A stretch of DNA of 64,000 bases, taken from positions 1 to 64,000 of the forward strand of contig JARKIF010000028.1 of assembly GCA_029378245.1 (NCBI GenBank), written 5' to 3'. Positions 9,060 through 21,452 of this stretch are shown piece by piece. This stretch comes from Roridomyces roridus. Lineage: Eukaryota; Basidiomycota; Agaricomycetes; Agaricales; Mycenaceae. The notes beneath the pieces are model-generated. The model was not told the DNA's origin. It saw only the letters and a program-made list of their open reading frames with translations, and searched no databases. The position numbers were made by a program, and so were the translations under genes. Each line of letters opens with the position of its first letter. The stretch's first letter is position 1.

Positions 9060-12000
9060 ACCTTAAAGGTATGCCTGGACTGGAAGCACCACATTGGTCT
9101 ATCTTCTCCTTGCGTCATGTAGACTTTAAGATTCCATAGGTCAATTGCTTCATTTCGGGTTTTAATATCCAAGATATCACGTCCACCATGTGCAATTGGC
9201 AGGCGCATGGTATCATGTCCCACTCGAGCTTTTTCTCCTTCCCAAATAAAAGCATGCAGCTTGCGCTCGAGTGTGTCTTCAATTTCATCTGGCATACTTT
9301 GGCTTCTTGTCAGATATTGTGTGCGCCCACCAAAATGCATGTTGGTGACATGACGCTTCCCTTCTAGCCCGGGGCTTGTACACATCCATCTTGCCACATC
9401 CCCATCTATTTTCTCCAGTATTGACGGCCACGGGGTCATGTAGCTAATTTTATTTCCCAGGAACGCTCCTAGCATTCTGAAACTCTGGCCATCACCAAGA
9501 ATTAGAATTTTTTCATCAATGAACCCAGAGTCTGGGTCTTCATTTAGCTTGCGTTGAAGGATTACCTTGGCCCGGTACTCAGTGCTTCCAAAGGGGACTA
9601 CCACTGTTTTTGCTTCATTGAATTTTGCACCTGAGGCCATTTTCCAAAGATTGAGTATACTCCACAGCTCACTCCAGGAGTCTGAATGTAATAGGTATAT
9701 TGTTGTGTCGTCTGCAAACAGTGACATTAGAAGTCTCCGGTCTATACCGGGGATTTGGATTCCCTGGAGACTTGACGCCCTTATAAGGCATGCAAGTGGC
9801 TCAATTGCTAAGTTGAACAGTAGGCAAGACAGTGGGTCTCCTTGTCTCACTCCTCTTGTAACAGTGTAGGGGGTCCTCAGTTCGCCGTTGATCATTACTG
9901 TAGTTTTTGCTCCAGAGTATAGGTTCATGACTGTATTTGTAAAGCGGTCCGGCAGGCGCATGTGTATTAGAACAGTTCGAAGATAGTTGTGGTCAATTTT
10001 GTCATATGCTTTTTCTTGGTCCAGTGAGACTAGAATCCCTTGCTCATCAGTGGCATCCGCATAGTCAAGAAGGAATTTGGCTAATTTCACCTGGTCCTCA
10101 ATTCTTCGGCCCTTCATGAAGCCAGCTTGGTCAGGATGTACAAGGGAACCTGCCACAGTCATCAGCCGTAAGGAGTAGATTTTGGTCATTAATTTGTAGT
10201 CTGTATTCAGGCAGGTTATGGGGCGGTAGTTTGAAACAAATGCTTTGTCGCCTTTTTTGTATATTGGGCACATCCATCCAAGGTGGAAAGATGATCCTTC
10301 GTTGAGTCCAAAGGTTTCTATATCACTATAGAGCTTCTGTAGGAAGCCAATCACATTGAAAACCTTTTTGCCATTGTCGGTGCTCCGACGGTATTTCAGG
10401 TCTAACATCTTGTAGAATTCATAGGGGATGCCATCCATCCCAGCTGCCTTTCCATTATTGGAAAGTCTCAGAGCTTCACGGACACTGTCCTCAGTGAACT
10501 CGGTATCCATCTTTTTAAACTCATCTTCTGACAGGTGCACATCACACGAGTTTAATGTTACATTTGTTGCAAAGACTTGATCATATGCATCTGGTTTGTC
10601 CTTTTCTTGTAATGTTTCATGGTAGTTTCGGGCCAGTTCTGCCATTGACTTGGAGCTTGTCTCATACTGTGCACGTGGCTCTGCCTGATTGTTCTTTCGA
10701 AACTCGAATATTGATTCTTTCGGCTTGTAGCCATGTGAAGACTTTGTCCAGTTCTTCGTTTGGAGAGATTCACCCTCAATTTGGAATTGAGCTTCACGGA
10801 GCTCCCTCTTCTTAGCTGCACGCTCATCAACTGCACTCTGGATCTTACTGTCCAGTAAGTAGGCGGACATGTTTCTCTCTTCCAGTGGGATTGTTTCATC
10901 GTGAATAATCAAGTGCAGTTGCACCTTCCATGTGTGTATCTGACGGTCTAGGTCACCTTCAACGAAACGTGTGCAATGTTGTCCATGCTCTGTTATCATA
11001 CCTTTGAGATCATGACTGATTGTCTGAATGTTCAGGTTAGATACTCGATTTTCCTTTTCTAAGTTTTCCAGTTTCTCTTCCGCTTCGAGGCCTAGTTCAT
11101 TTACTTTGTCCATAAATTTATTTAAGGTTAGCAGGTAGAGTGGAAGTGCCCATCGGCCTTTTCCTTGTAGATTTTCGCGCCTGGGGCAATATTCGACAGT
11201 GACTAGTAGATGGTCGGATTTGACTGCATGTCTGTGGATACCCCAATTTCTATAATGGTGTCCCGTGCCGCTAGCAATACACAGTCTGTCAAGACGTGAA
11301 TACGAGAGATGAAGTTCCCCAGTTTGGGCATCAGTCCGCTTCTGGATACAGGTACAGTAATGTACCACCAAATGGGACACGATGATCAGATGGGACAAAG
11401 GGAATTTCTGAAGTCTCTGGATACCTAATTGCCTCGGAGTTTTCAGTAGAGCACAGAGCAATATGTCCTTTATATTCTATTAAAGGGCTGGACCTGGGGG
11501 TGCAACCGATCTAAGTAGAAACTGTGATCATGCCCCGAAGTGACAAAAGTTGAATATTGTTTGGGCATCTGCAGCCTCCAGTTGATTATGTATGGACTCA
11601 TGGAGTTCTGTGAAACATGAATGGTGGTTTAGCAACTACTCCAGCAAATTTCTAAGCATTCAGGCTCCGTGGTGGCTCGCAATTCACATATTTCGACAAG
11701 GGCAATCCAAATCAGGAAGGTGTGATGGCACCTTCGTAAATTAGATTTGCTCTAATGCCGTCCTTCTGTGGGCCGATCTCACATTCTAAGTTGGCCAGGA
11801 TGACCCTAATAGCTTCCCATACATGCACGGAGACACAGGTCTGGTGTATCGAGCTCCGGGACCTTTGATTTGGATGCTGTCCCAAGTGGTGATACTACAT
11901 TGATAAGGACTTTTTCACTTGATCCCTTTCGATATGACCCATGGGCCACACTCTCACTGAAAATTGTAGCAGATCAGGTAGATAGGACCCTTACACTGTG

Positions 12001-13282
12001 ATCGGCAAGCTCCGATTTTTGACCCAAAGCGAAACTCATGTGTCCCACAACGATCTTGATTTGAGTGTCCCATTTGGTGGTACATTACTGTATAGTCTCT
12101 TTTATCTGGGAAAGTGGATCTCCATCCATCCTCTAGGCGGAGGAGATCTTTAAGTCGCTTCCACGCGTTAGGTACAGGGTCATCAATTCCGGAGTTACGG
12201 TCTCGCCCTTCTTCCACAAAATTCCAGTCACCCAGTGAGTCATCGGGTAGTGGGATGTCTTTATTCTTTGCCCAGATTTCCCATAGTTGAATCCACAACA
12301 TGGTTCGTTCTTTTTGGGTATTGGGTGCATACACATTCAATATAACCTTAGGGTCTGCTCCCTTTATAGGTACAACTATAAGAAGTGCACGGCCAGGTAT
12401 CAGCTCATATTTCACCACATTTTCAGTATCAACCAGGGCTTTGTTGAGTATGAAGGCAACCCCTGCCACAGCGTTGGGCTTCTCGGGGTCCCCAGAGTTT
12501 ATAATTTTAAACCATCGATAGAAGACTTCCTGAAATTTCTCCGCAGCCTCATGGTCCATATGCGACTCTTGAATCCCTAGGACCGCCAGTTTATGCTCAT
12601 CAATTGTGCTCTTGACATCTCGGAATTTATGCCGACTGTCATCCATAGATCTGGACGCTTCTCGCCCTGCTAAGTTCAGGCTTCCCAATTTTAATGCCGA
12701 GCGAACAAACTTGTCAGTTTTTACTTTATGCGGGGGTTTATTCTTCCGCCGAATTTCTGCATTAATCGACTCCCAGTCGTAGACCATAATGTCGTCTTGT
12801 GAATCTTGTATCTGCCCAGTGGGCCTATTTGAATTTCGATTTGGAGGATCTTCAGAGTCTGAGACCTCACTGATTGCACGCTTCTTCCCTCTGGGTCGGG
12901 CATCGACCGCCACTCCACTTTCAACACTCGACACAGAAGAAGATGATGAACCACTTGCGTTTGCGGCATTATGACCATCACTCTCCCTAACTGGAGACAG
13001 CCATGGAGAGTGACTTGATGTTACCACATTCACCAGGGTTCGTGGTGTGAGCTCTTCACTTGTCTCTGTGGTAGCCAGAGCCACCGAACTACCACAGGCA
13101 GGGTCACGCAAAGGTAAGTCAGGGCTAGGCCCCGTATCACCCCAACTCTTGCTGTGGGAGCACTGCTCCGGACTCACAAGCCGCAAGCACTCGTGTGAGG
13201 GCTGTACCACGTCCCCAAAACCCTCCCGTGCACCAGGAGGGCCCTCGGTACGAAAATCGGTTTCGTTTGGTTGTGTCTGCAT
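9050..13282 (-). pseudogene. non-LTR retrotransposon (LINE) ORF2: endonuclease plus reverse transcriptase, interrupted
   Basis: Read on the minus strand from 13282. After a ~200-residue variable leader comes an AP-endonuclease domain (LGSLNLAG, LAVLGIQESHMD, GVAFILN, LNVYAPNT, LGDWNFVEEGRDR, ending with SDH in HAVKSDHLLVTVEY). The reverse transcriptase follows (GMDGIPYEFYK, NYRPITCLNTDYKL, QAGFMKGR, LVSLDQEKAYDKIDH, TRGVRQGDPLS, SLFADDTTIYL) and a thumb-like region ending at 9050. A 736-bp MITE (11355-12090) sits inside the endonuclease domain. Removing it with one TA copy joins RDYT to CIQKRT in frame. No gag-like ORF1 is seen, and the protein seems to end early after EAIDLWNLKVYM, so the 3' part is probably lost. 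The LINE clade was not determined; Tad1-like or related is possible. Confidence 0.85.
11355..12090. mobile_element. TA-flanked MITE (Tc1/mariner-like) inserted in the LINE
   Basis: Terminal inverted repeats are perfect over 26 bp (11355-11380 and 12065-12090). They start CAGTAATGTACCACCAAATG, followed by GGGACAC, and are flanked by TA at 11353-11354 and 12091-12092. Subterminal (a)tgggaca motifs recur inside both ends. The interior has no open frame of note, so it is non-autonomous. The TA duplication and the CAGT end fit the Tc1/mariner/pogo superfamily. Excision of element plus one TA restores a continuous LINE reading frame, which confirms both boundaries. Confidence 0.93.
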
Positions 13283-14430
13283 ATTTGGTGGGTGCGATTT
13301 AGGACCGCCGTCCGGGTGCGGCTCTTGTCAGTGTTGACAATGCTGCACAATTGCTTGGTTCTTTCACAGATATGGCAGGGGAAGAAGAGTTAAATGCAGC
13401 AAATCCCCTTCAAACCGTGTATTTTTATTGGAATCAAGTGGGTGCCTGCATAATGGATCTTGAAATCAATGCTACCCATAGTCGGACCACTCTCCAAACT
13501 CGGAAGAACAGAATCTAGATATATAAATTTAAAGTAGACATTACAAATAAACTCTTGTGTCTACGGGACCAAGCCGCCTCGCAAGTCACGTGATTTGATC
13601 TGGCCATCAGGATGCCAAGCCGCATCCGGTTAGAATGGAAGGGGAGGGAAGTGGGAGGTGTGGATGGGTGGCCACAGGGTTTATCCGCAGAGAAGATGAA
13701 TGTTTGGAGGGCTCACCGGGCTGAATGCAGGCATGTAACGAGCGGCGGACCGCGGTAGTCGTGGGTACACATGGTCCGTGCGTGGATACCGATGGTTATC
13801 GATAAGGGTCGTCGACGTGGCATTTCAATCCGGGTCCCCGGGTCCGTCGTTGGGTCGGGGTCGTAGAGGTAGCGGAGGTGGGAGAGTAGGGGCCAAAGGC
13901 CATTGTGCCGAGCACAGAGATAATCATATAATTGGGCATGAAAGCCAGGGCATATATCGCCCACGAGCGTAGCGAGCGCTCGTTGCCAACATGGCTTTGG
14001 CACGACACAGGGTGGGGGCTCCCGCATGGTGTCGGCCTGGCTACTTCCTCGCCGCGAGGAAGAGCTCTCCATTGACTTTGGGCCACTCATGCTCGCTACC
14101 GACGCCGACAACGAGTCTGCGCGGCAATGATCATGGTGGTCCGGATCAAGGAGTCCCCGCCATTTTGCAAACAGTGAGTGCCGAGGTGCTTGCCGAAAGG
14201 CTTTGACAGCCGACGTATTCCTGATTCCCATCTCTCTCTCTCTTCCCGCCACCAACCAGCGCTAAGCGCCAAGTACATACTGGTCCCTTGCAGCCCACCT
14301 GAGCTCTCATCTGCCGTGTTCTGGATCCGATGACCTCCATTCTGCGAGGGCGAACCCTCCACTTCCCTTCCCACCGCCCCTTCTCTCGAAGCTCCCGGCC
14401 CGCGCCTACTCGGTCCCGCTGACCACAGTG
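13283..14430. other. LINE 5' flank and GH35 upstream region
   Basis: No gene is supported. The first ~250 bp probably belong to the 5' end of the LINE, but I could not find its boundary. A 180-residue minus-strand frame at 13713-14255 has no ATG at its beginning and no recognisable motifs. The last few hundred bases are the presumed promoter of the beta-galactosidase gene. Confidence 0.4.
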
Positions 14431-14436
14431 ACGACA

Positions 14437-14444
14437 TATAAATA
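14437..14444 (+). promoter_or_regulatory. TATA box of the GH35 gene
   Basis: TATAAATA lies 36 bp before the ATG at 14480, with a pyrimidine-rich stretch between them. No other good TATA lies close upstream. Confidence 0.5.
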
Positions 14445-14479
14445 TTCGTCAACTCGAAATCCTCCCTTCCTTCGCAGCC

Positions 14480-17400
14480 ATGCGTCTCCTCCTGTATCTA
14501 ACGCTGGGAGTATCCCTCCTGGCACAATACGTCCTCTCCACCTCTACCGCGCAATCTCTCAAGCCGCACCTCCACGCGGCACGGCAGCAAAACTCTGGGA
14601 CGACGGAGGTCCAGTGGGATAGCGATTCGTTCATCATTCAGGGACAGAGGCTTTACGGATGGAGTGCCGAGTTTCATTTTTGGAGGTTACCTGTGCGTCG
14701 TCCCTGTTCTTTCCCTTTCAAAGACGTCGAGTCTGAGAACGTGGCACTCGCAGGCACCCGACCTTTGGCGCGACATCCTGCAGAAATTGAAAGCGGCGGG
14801 TTTCAACGGGGTATCCTGCTACGTCCACTGGGGCGCTACGAACCCGAGCGAAGGGCGCGTCGAATGGGATGGGTATCGGGACTTTGAGCTGTGGATCCAG
14901 ATGGCACATGAAATCGGGCTTTGGGTCGTCGCAAGACATGGACCGTATATCAACGGTGCGTTCTCCTCTCCTCTCCTCACGCAGGTCCAGCGGCTGAAGA
15001 AGTGTGTAAAGGCGAGACGTCAGCAGGCGGGATCCCGGGTCGTGTCACGAACATAGCGGGTTTCCTGCGCTCGAACGACTCGGATTACTACGAATCCTAC
15101 CAAGACTATTATCGTAGTGCGACGGATATTATACGGCGGTATCAAGTCACCGAGGGAGGGCCGATCGTTCTCGTCCAGGTCGACAACGAGTATACCAACA
15201 ATACCAACTTTGCTACGCCCAACCCGGTGACGAAGAACCAGTACATGCAGGCGTTGGAGGATATTTTGAGGGAGATGGGAATCGTCTTGCCGCTGAGTGA
15301 GGCTTCTTTCTTTTGTTGAAAATGTGGAAAGCCTAACTTGGTCGCAGCCAGCAACGACTCGTACCAGGGCCAGAATTTCGCACCTGGGAAAGGGAACCTG
15401 ACTATCGGGGATGTGGACGTCTACGGTTTGGACTCGTATCCGCAGGCAAGGCTCCCCCTCATTCTCGTGACGTGAAAGGCAATGTACTGACGATCTGCTC
15501 AGGGCTCCTGCGCGACTCCGGACCTATGGAGCACATTCCCAATCGACAACTGGAATTACCACCTTACTACGAATCCTACTCAGCCGTTGTTGTATCCCGA
15601 GTTTCAGGGAGGGAGTTTTGTGCGTGTTTTCAGTTGTCTTCGAATCACTTGGTTGTTGAGTGTAAATAGCTTGGATGGGGTCCCAACTCGCCGCAATACA
15701 CGGAATGCAACGTTCTCACTGGATCCAATTTCGAACAAGTGTACTACCTCAATCAGTTTGCCACGGGCGTCAAGTGGAATAACATCTATGTGCGTCCGCC
15801 GTGTTGTTTCATTCGTCCAACTTCTAAATTGGGAGTAGATGACGTTCGGAGGGACGAGTTGGGGTTTCGTACGTCTCGTCTCCCTTGCGCTGTACATGTG
15901 AGATACTGATATCGAATAGTTCCCCTTCCCGGGCGTGTACACATCCTGTAAGAGCCCTCTCTCCGCCTCTGTAGTATTTGGGTCCTAACGAGAACCAGAC
16001 GACTACGGGGCAGCCATCGCCGAGGACCGCACCCTCACGGGAAAATGGAACGAGCTCAAGAATATCGGGACGTTTATACAAAGCGTGCAGCAGGATTTGT
16101 CCAGGAGCACCATCATAGGCAACAACTCGGTGGCGTACACCGACAATCCGGACGTGTTTGTCACCGAGTTGAGGAATCTGTTCGAACCGGTGGGGAGGAG
16201 GCCAGCGATGTACGTCGTCAGGCAGACTGAGACGAGTTCCAAGTGCGCTTCTTCTTTTGTGAACGGCTGACTGACTGCTCATGGACAACCAACCCTCAGT
16301 ACGACAGTCCAAGCCAAGCTGCGCATCTCCACCTCGGCAGGCAACTTTACCGTCCCACAAACGGCCAATATGAACATTGAATTGGTGGGACGACAGTCGA
16401 GGGCAGTGATCACTGACCACAGTGTCGGAGTGGGCAGCAGCAGTGTCTTGTACAGCACCGCGAGCCTTTTCTACTCGGGCTCCATCGGCGGACGGGACGT
16501 TCTCGTATTACACGGACCATCGGGACAGTCTTTCGAGGCTGTGGTGAACTTGCGCGGGTTTGATGCTTCTTCGTCTTTCACTGGGGAGAAGAGCAGTGTA
16601 TCCACACAACCGTCATTCAAAGCCCCACCCGGCTTCACCCCACTCACATTCTCACCTTCCTCGGGACAGATGGCGGTAGCCATTTCGGATACGAGCATCC
16701 TCATCCTCGGGGATACGGACTCGATGACGCCTTTGTTCGCGCCTATCATCCCGGGGGCGGACGGTAAGGCGTATTGGCTGACGTCGACGAATCAGACGGT
16801 CCTCGTACACGGGCCTGCACTTGTTCGGAATGCCACCATTCCAGGGGAGACGATCGAGTTGTGGGGCGATACTAATCCGAGTTCAGCTACCGCTACGCAA
16901 GTGACGGTGTACGCTCCCGAGGACGTAACCTCCGTATCGTGGAACGGCAAGCTCATATCTGCGGCAAGTGTGAAACGCCTCGCGGCTGGGATCCTGCAGT
17001 TTTCCTTTGGAGGCGGAGCGGCACCGAAGATTACTGTGCCGGATTTGAACACGGTCAAGTGGAAGATCGCGGATTCGTTGCCCGAGATTGGGGCGGGGTA
17101 TGATGATTCGGAGTGGGTTGTTGCGGATCGGGTGAATTCGACGAATCCGTTTTTCAAGTATTATGGAGAGGTGTGCTGTTTTGTCTCTTGCCGTGTCTGA
17201 TTCTGATGCTCTGCAGAATTATTTGTATGCATGCGAATATGGGTTGTGAGTCCCCTCCTTCCAACCATAATTACTGGCCAGAATTCAGCTGCTTCAAGCT
17301 GCGAAGGTCCAGTCCTCTGGCGCGGGCACTTTAACAGCACGGGACACGAAACGGCCGTCAACCTCAGTATCACTGGCGGTCGAGGCTTTGCTGGGAGTGT

Positions 17401-18423
17401 ATGGCTCAACGACGTCTTCCTCGGTGCGACGTATGGGAATTCGAGTAATAATAATGGGAATGTGAGTCTCTCTCCTATTTGTCAAGTGTAAGCAGCGATG
17501 CTGAGCATTTCGCAGGTCATCGTCGAGACGACTAACCAGACGTATGCGTTCCCTGAGGGATCATTGGCTCGTGGTGGGAATGTCATCACTGTGCTTCATG
17601 GTATGTCCTTCAGTGAACTTGGACTGGTGAGTTGCTGACTTGAGATAGATAATATGGGAATGGAGGAAGCGCAGGCGAATCGTGAGTGCCTCATGCCATC
17701 GGCTTGCGTCGAAAACTAATCAAGTGTTCGTCAGAATTCACCGAGTGGTTAAAGACACCGCGGGGAATCCAAGGCTACTTCCTACTCGGCGGGACTTTGC
17801 AGCCAAGTTGGAAGGTCCAAGGGAAACTCGGTGGGTTCCAAAAGTGCGTCCTCTCCCCTCCCTTCCCCGCACGATGCTCACAGAACTCAGCTTCCCCGAC
17901 CGCGTGCGCGGGATCATGAACGAAGGCGGGTTCTTCGGCGATCGCGCGGGATGGCACCTCCCAGGCTTCGACGACTCAAAGTGGAACACCACCTCGCTCG
18001 CACAACCAATCTTGCAAACCGCCGGTGTCAGGTACCTGCGCACGACGTTCAACCTCGATGCCCCAGCGGGGTACGACGTCAAGATGTCGTTGAACTTCCC
18101 GCCCTACGGGTCGGGCTCGTACCGAGTTTTCTTTTATGTGAATGGCTGGAATATGGGGAGGTATGTAGCCAATTTGGGGCCGCAGAGCCGGTTCGTGGTG
18201 CCCCAGGGGATATTAAATTATTCGGGGGTCAAGTGCGTTTTCCCCTTTGCATCTTGTTGAGTATTTAACCTTTTCAAGTACCCTCGTATTGGCGGTATGG
18301 GCCACCTCGGACGATGGCGCGCGTATTGACTCGTTGGATTTGACGGTGGATTCGATTATGGAGGGTGGGATTGGGCATGTGGCGACGAACAATCCGGGGT
18401 GGGCGAAGAGGGATTCGTTTTGA
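14480..18423 (+). CDS. secreted beta-galactosidase, glycoside hydrolase family 35
   Basis: Hydrolyses terminal beta-galactosides outside the cell, on plant cell-wall polymers or oligosaccharides. The start MRLLLYLTLGVSLLAQYVLS is a signal peptide. The TIM-barrel core reads SAEFHFWRLP, DLWRDILQKLKAAGFNGVS, YVHWGATNP, GPYIN, GETSAGGIPG and VQVDNEY, whose Glu (near 15189) is the family's acid/base. LLYPEFQGGSF carries the nucleophile Glu (near 15595). FGGTSWG, a long all-beta middle region (16370-17160) and C-terminal jelly-roll-like domains follow, ending AKRDSF at TGA 18421-18423. More than ten introns, mostly 45-70 nt, interrupt it; the frame is continuous when they are removed, for example PYIN-G/ETSAGG and RLP/APDLW. 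Roughly 1,000 residues, normal for fungal GH35. VVARHGPY replaces the usual R-P-G. It appears intact. Confidence 0.9.
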
Positions 18424-18838
18424 AATCTGAGCAACGAGTGTATGTATGTACGTACTACTTACCAACAAAATCTTTTCACGATTATACACTGGAGTCTGGC
18501 TGGTCCTTTGGTTGGGACTGCCAGAGGTGGGAGTTGTTTCATTCGCCAGATGACTCGCAGTTGACTCGCAGAGCAATTCCAACTCATGATCAGGAACAAA
18601 ATGTTTTTAAAAAAAGCCTATTGAAAGAGCAACTGTCGATTCCCCAGCGGGCAGATCCGTGACAATTCGCCGTTCGACTCGGGAGCTGCCCATGACATTG
18701 TGCATTGGTGGTCCTCAGTTTTTCCACGATCCGGAGCCGACGGACGGCAATCATTGCTTGTCGCAGCGTGTTTGCACCGCATCAAACCACGTCGTCAACT
18801 TGTCTGCTCCCATCTTCCGCTTGGTACCGCAATCCACG

Positions 18839-20996
18839 ATGCATCCAGATCTACACAAACGCAATTTTGATCGCCTTCCTCTGTCTATCCGGGTGAGCGA
18901 ATCCATTCCGGGCTGAACGGCATTCTTACGATCGACCTGAAGCGTCTGGTTTCTGCTGCGGCCGAACCATCTCGCACCTTTGAGCAAGTAGAACGTGCCA
19001 GAATTGCCCTGGACGGCGGCGGGCAGAGTACTCGACAGCGTCTCGCCTATCTGCCCGTTTGGTACTACAATCTGGACCCAGCCCGTATTCCCACCTCAGA
19101 GACGCTCGAGGTCCTCGCTCAGCATCCAACAGCAGTGGCCGATATCTCATCGGCGATCGTGTCTCTCGATGGTGTGTTTGATATCGAACCTCGTTGGGAG
19201 ATTGTGCGGTCTCTGTGGCCTCGTTTCTGGCCCTGGGTGCACTTCATCCATGTGCACTGGCAGTATCTTGCAGCGTTTGGATTCCCAATGCTCGGCAACC
19301 CAAAAGAGTTCTACGTCAGCTACATGGCTTGCGTGGGCAGATTTCACAGGGATGCCAACTCGGAGACCATCGAACTCATCACCTCGACGCCATTCTTCTG
19401 GGCGACCCTCGTAAAGGCGTGGTCCTTGCTCACTCAAGTGGAGGATCCCAGGGACCGCCCTATTATGCTGAGCGGGATCGTGGAGTTTGCTGCCGACGCT
19501 GAGGTCAGCGAGCACCCCGAGCGACTGCAAGAGATGGTTGACGAAGCTGGGGGTTCCATTGACGACCTTGCCTGCCTTATCATCAATTACATTCATACAG
19601 TCCTCAAAAACGGGACCCACACCCACGATAATATGATCTACATCAACCGTCTGCTACTCTTCATAAACGACGTTGACGGGCACACCTATGAGACGGGCGA
19701 CCAAGGCCCTCTTGGACGCCTAACCTTTCGCTTGGCCGACCAGGGTTTTTTCCCCAAACTCATCAGTGCAGTTCCTGCCTTCTGCGAACTGGTGGAACCC
19801 GAAGTCGAGTGCATCGTGAGCCAGTGCATCAAATCCGTGACACGCATAGTCCACCACTTTGGACCCAGTCAATGGCTCGCCGAGCTGCTTGACCACGCAT
19901 TCCTTCGAGTTTTGTTGTTGGTAGCTAGGAATTGTGTATCGCGCGGATGGAAGTCAAACGGCCGCGTCGACTTCTTCATGGAGACTGCGATACCCAGCGG
20001 CATGGTCTACTACCTTCCCCTCGTCGCGCTCAGGGCTGCGCTCCCACTGGTCAAAGACGTCGTTGACCAACCTGTTTTCAAGAGAAGTGCAAAACTATCC
20101 GCGATGTGGGACAAGTTCCTGGCGTGTACCGCCCAGAACTTGAGAGTTCTGGAGCATTTGGACGGGCCTTCCTTTGTCGCATACAAGGCGTGTGATTCTA
20201 CACAAGTATGTTGTTTTTCTCTCCATATCTGCGGTACTGAGGCCAAGTTGACACCCGCAGTGCCACACTATCGCTGATGTTAAATCTATGGCTGGCCGGT
20301 GCGGTGGCTGCCGCGCATCCTATTACTGTTCGCCCGAATGCCAACGTTCTGATTGGAGGCATCTACATAGCAAGGATTGCGCCAACGACGGACATCTTCT
20401 TCTCAGTGAGAGTTTGGATTCTTCCTGACGTCGTGACGACTCTAACTGATCTGTCAGCGACACGAGCAACACTACCACCGCTTCAGCACCGGGAGCGTTG
20501 GTTTATTCGCGCTCTCATCCATGTCAAGTACAAGCAAGAACGCCGCTCGATCTGTGTCCAGCAGGTCAAACTCCTTGCATCATGTGCCGAATCCGGTACC
20601 TCTGCGGCCCCTCGTCCCATACTGTTCACGCTCTTCGACTTTGCCTATGCCCCGCCCGTGTTGGAGATCCACAAGCTGGATCCGGGGGAACCAAGCCATC
20701 TGGAGCCCGAGCTTCCACAGGCGTCTTTGTTGGACCTGCAGAGCACCGAATGGAAAAATTTAGTGTCGCGCGCGGATACGGACCGGGGATATATGCAACT
20801 GCATGGGATGCGGCTCGTTGACGATGGGGGTGCTCGGATTTTGGTTATACCACTGAGAACGAATAGTGCGGCCGTCTACGAGGGTTTGGTCGGTCTCGCG
20901 GATAGGATGCGAGCGGGTGAGATTACTGAGGAAGAGATGATGAGTGAGGTGGACGTGCTCTTGGCGGGAAACGCGGATATTCTGGAGATTCATTGA
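18839..20996 (+). CDS. MYND-type zinc-finger protein
   Basis: Four exons: 18839-18892, 18943-20205, 20261-20405 and 20458-20996, giving 666 residues. Introns of 50, 55 and 52 nt all have GT-AG ends and the phases agree. The start MHPDLHKRNFDRLPLSIR matches the stereotyped opening of a large mushroom family. A long helical middle follows (for example LWPRFWPWVHFIHVHW, FAADAEVSEHPERLQEMV), then a MYND finger about 440-480 (CGGCRASYYCSPECQRSDWRHLHSKDC) and a C-terminal ~180-residue domain ending ILEIH. MYND fingers mediate protein-protein contacts; partners here are unknown. The first 400 residues lack enzyme motifs. Intergenic 18424-18838 holds the GH35 3' end and this promoter. 21000-21450 shows no gene. 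Confidence 0.85.
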
Positions 20997-21452
20997 TTCG
21001 GCGGTCAAGTACTCAAAACTGACTTGTATGGTAGAAGAACTGATTCGGAGGTTGCTTACCCCAGCTGTGCTGCAGAATACAATATATAGTCGTTGGATCA
21101 TCAAAGTGCTGTGTTGGCCTGCTATGTTGAGCAACTCAGGTTTGATTTCGCTTTCAGCATGTACTCGAAAATGACCCAGAGTGACTTGCGCCCATGGGCC
21201 TTCGATCGCAACTAGAATCCTCCACGTCGAAATTGAGGCCAACGTACCAGGACACTGACCATGGCTACACAACAACTCACAGCGCTCTTGGGATGGTCAC
21301 CAGCTTCAGCCTCGGTTGTTGGGTGGAACAAACCGTTCGATTCGGGGCTTCCCATCAATGATTGCAATTCTAAAGTGCACTTTTTTATGGATTGTACATA
21401 CAGAGACATGATGCTCGTCTTTCCCAAATCCCTGCCCAGCCCCTCTCTCTCC

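Noticed and set aside
13713..14255. 180-residue minus-strand open frame upstream of GH35
   Set aside because: No ATG at its beginning, no motif, and it overlaps the GH35 promoter.
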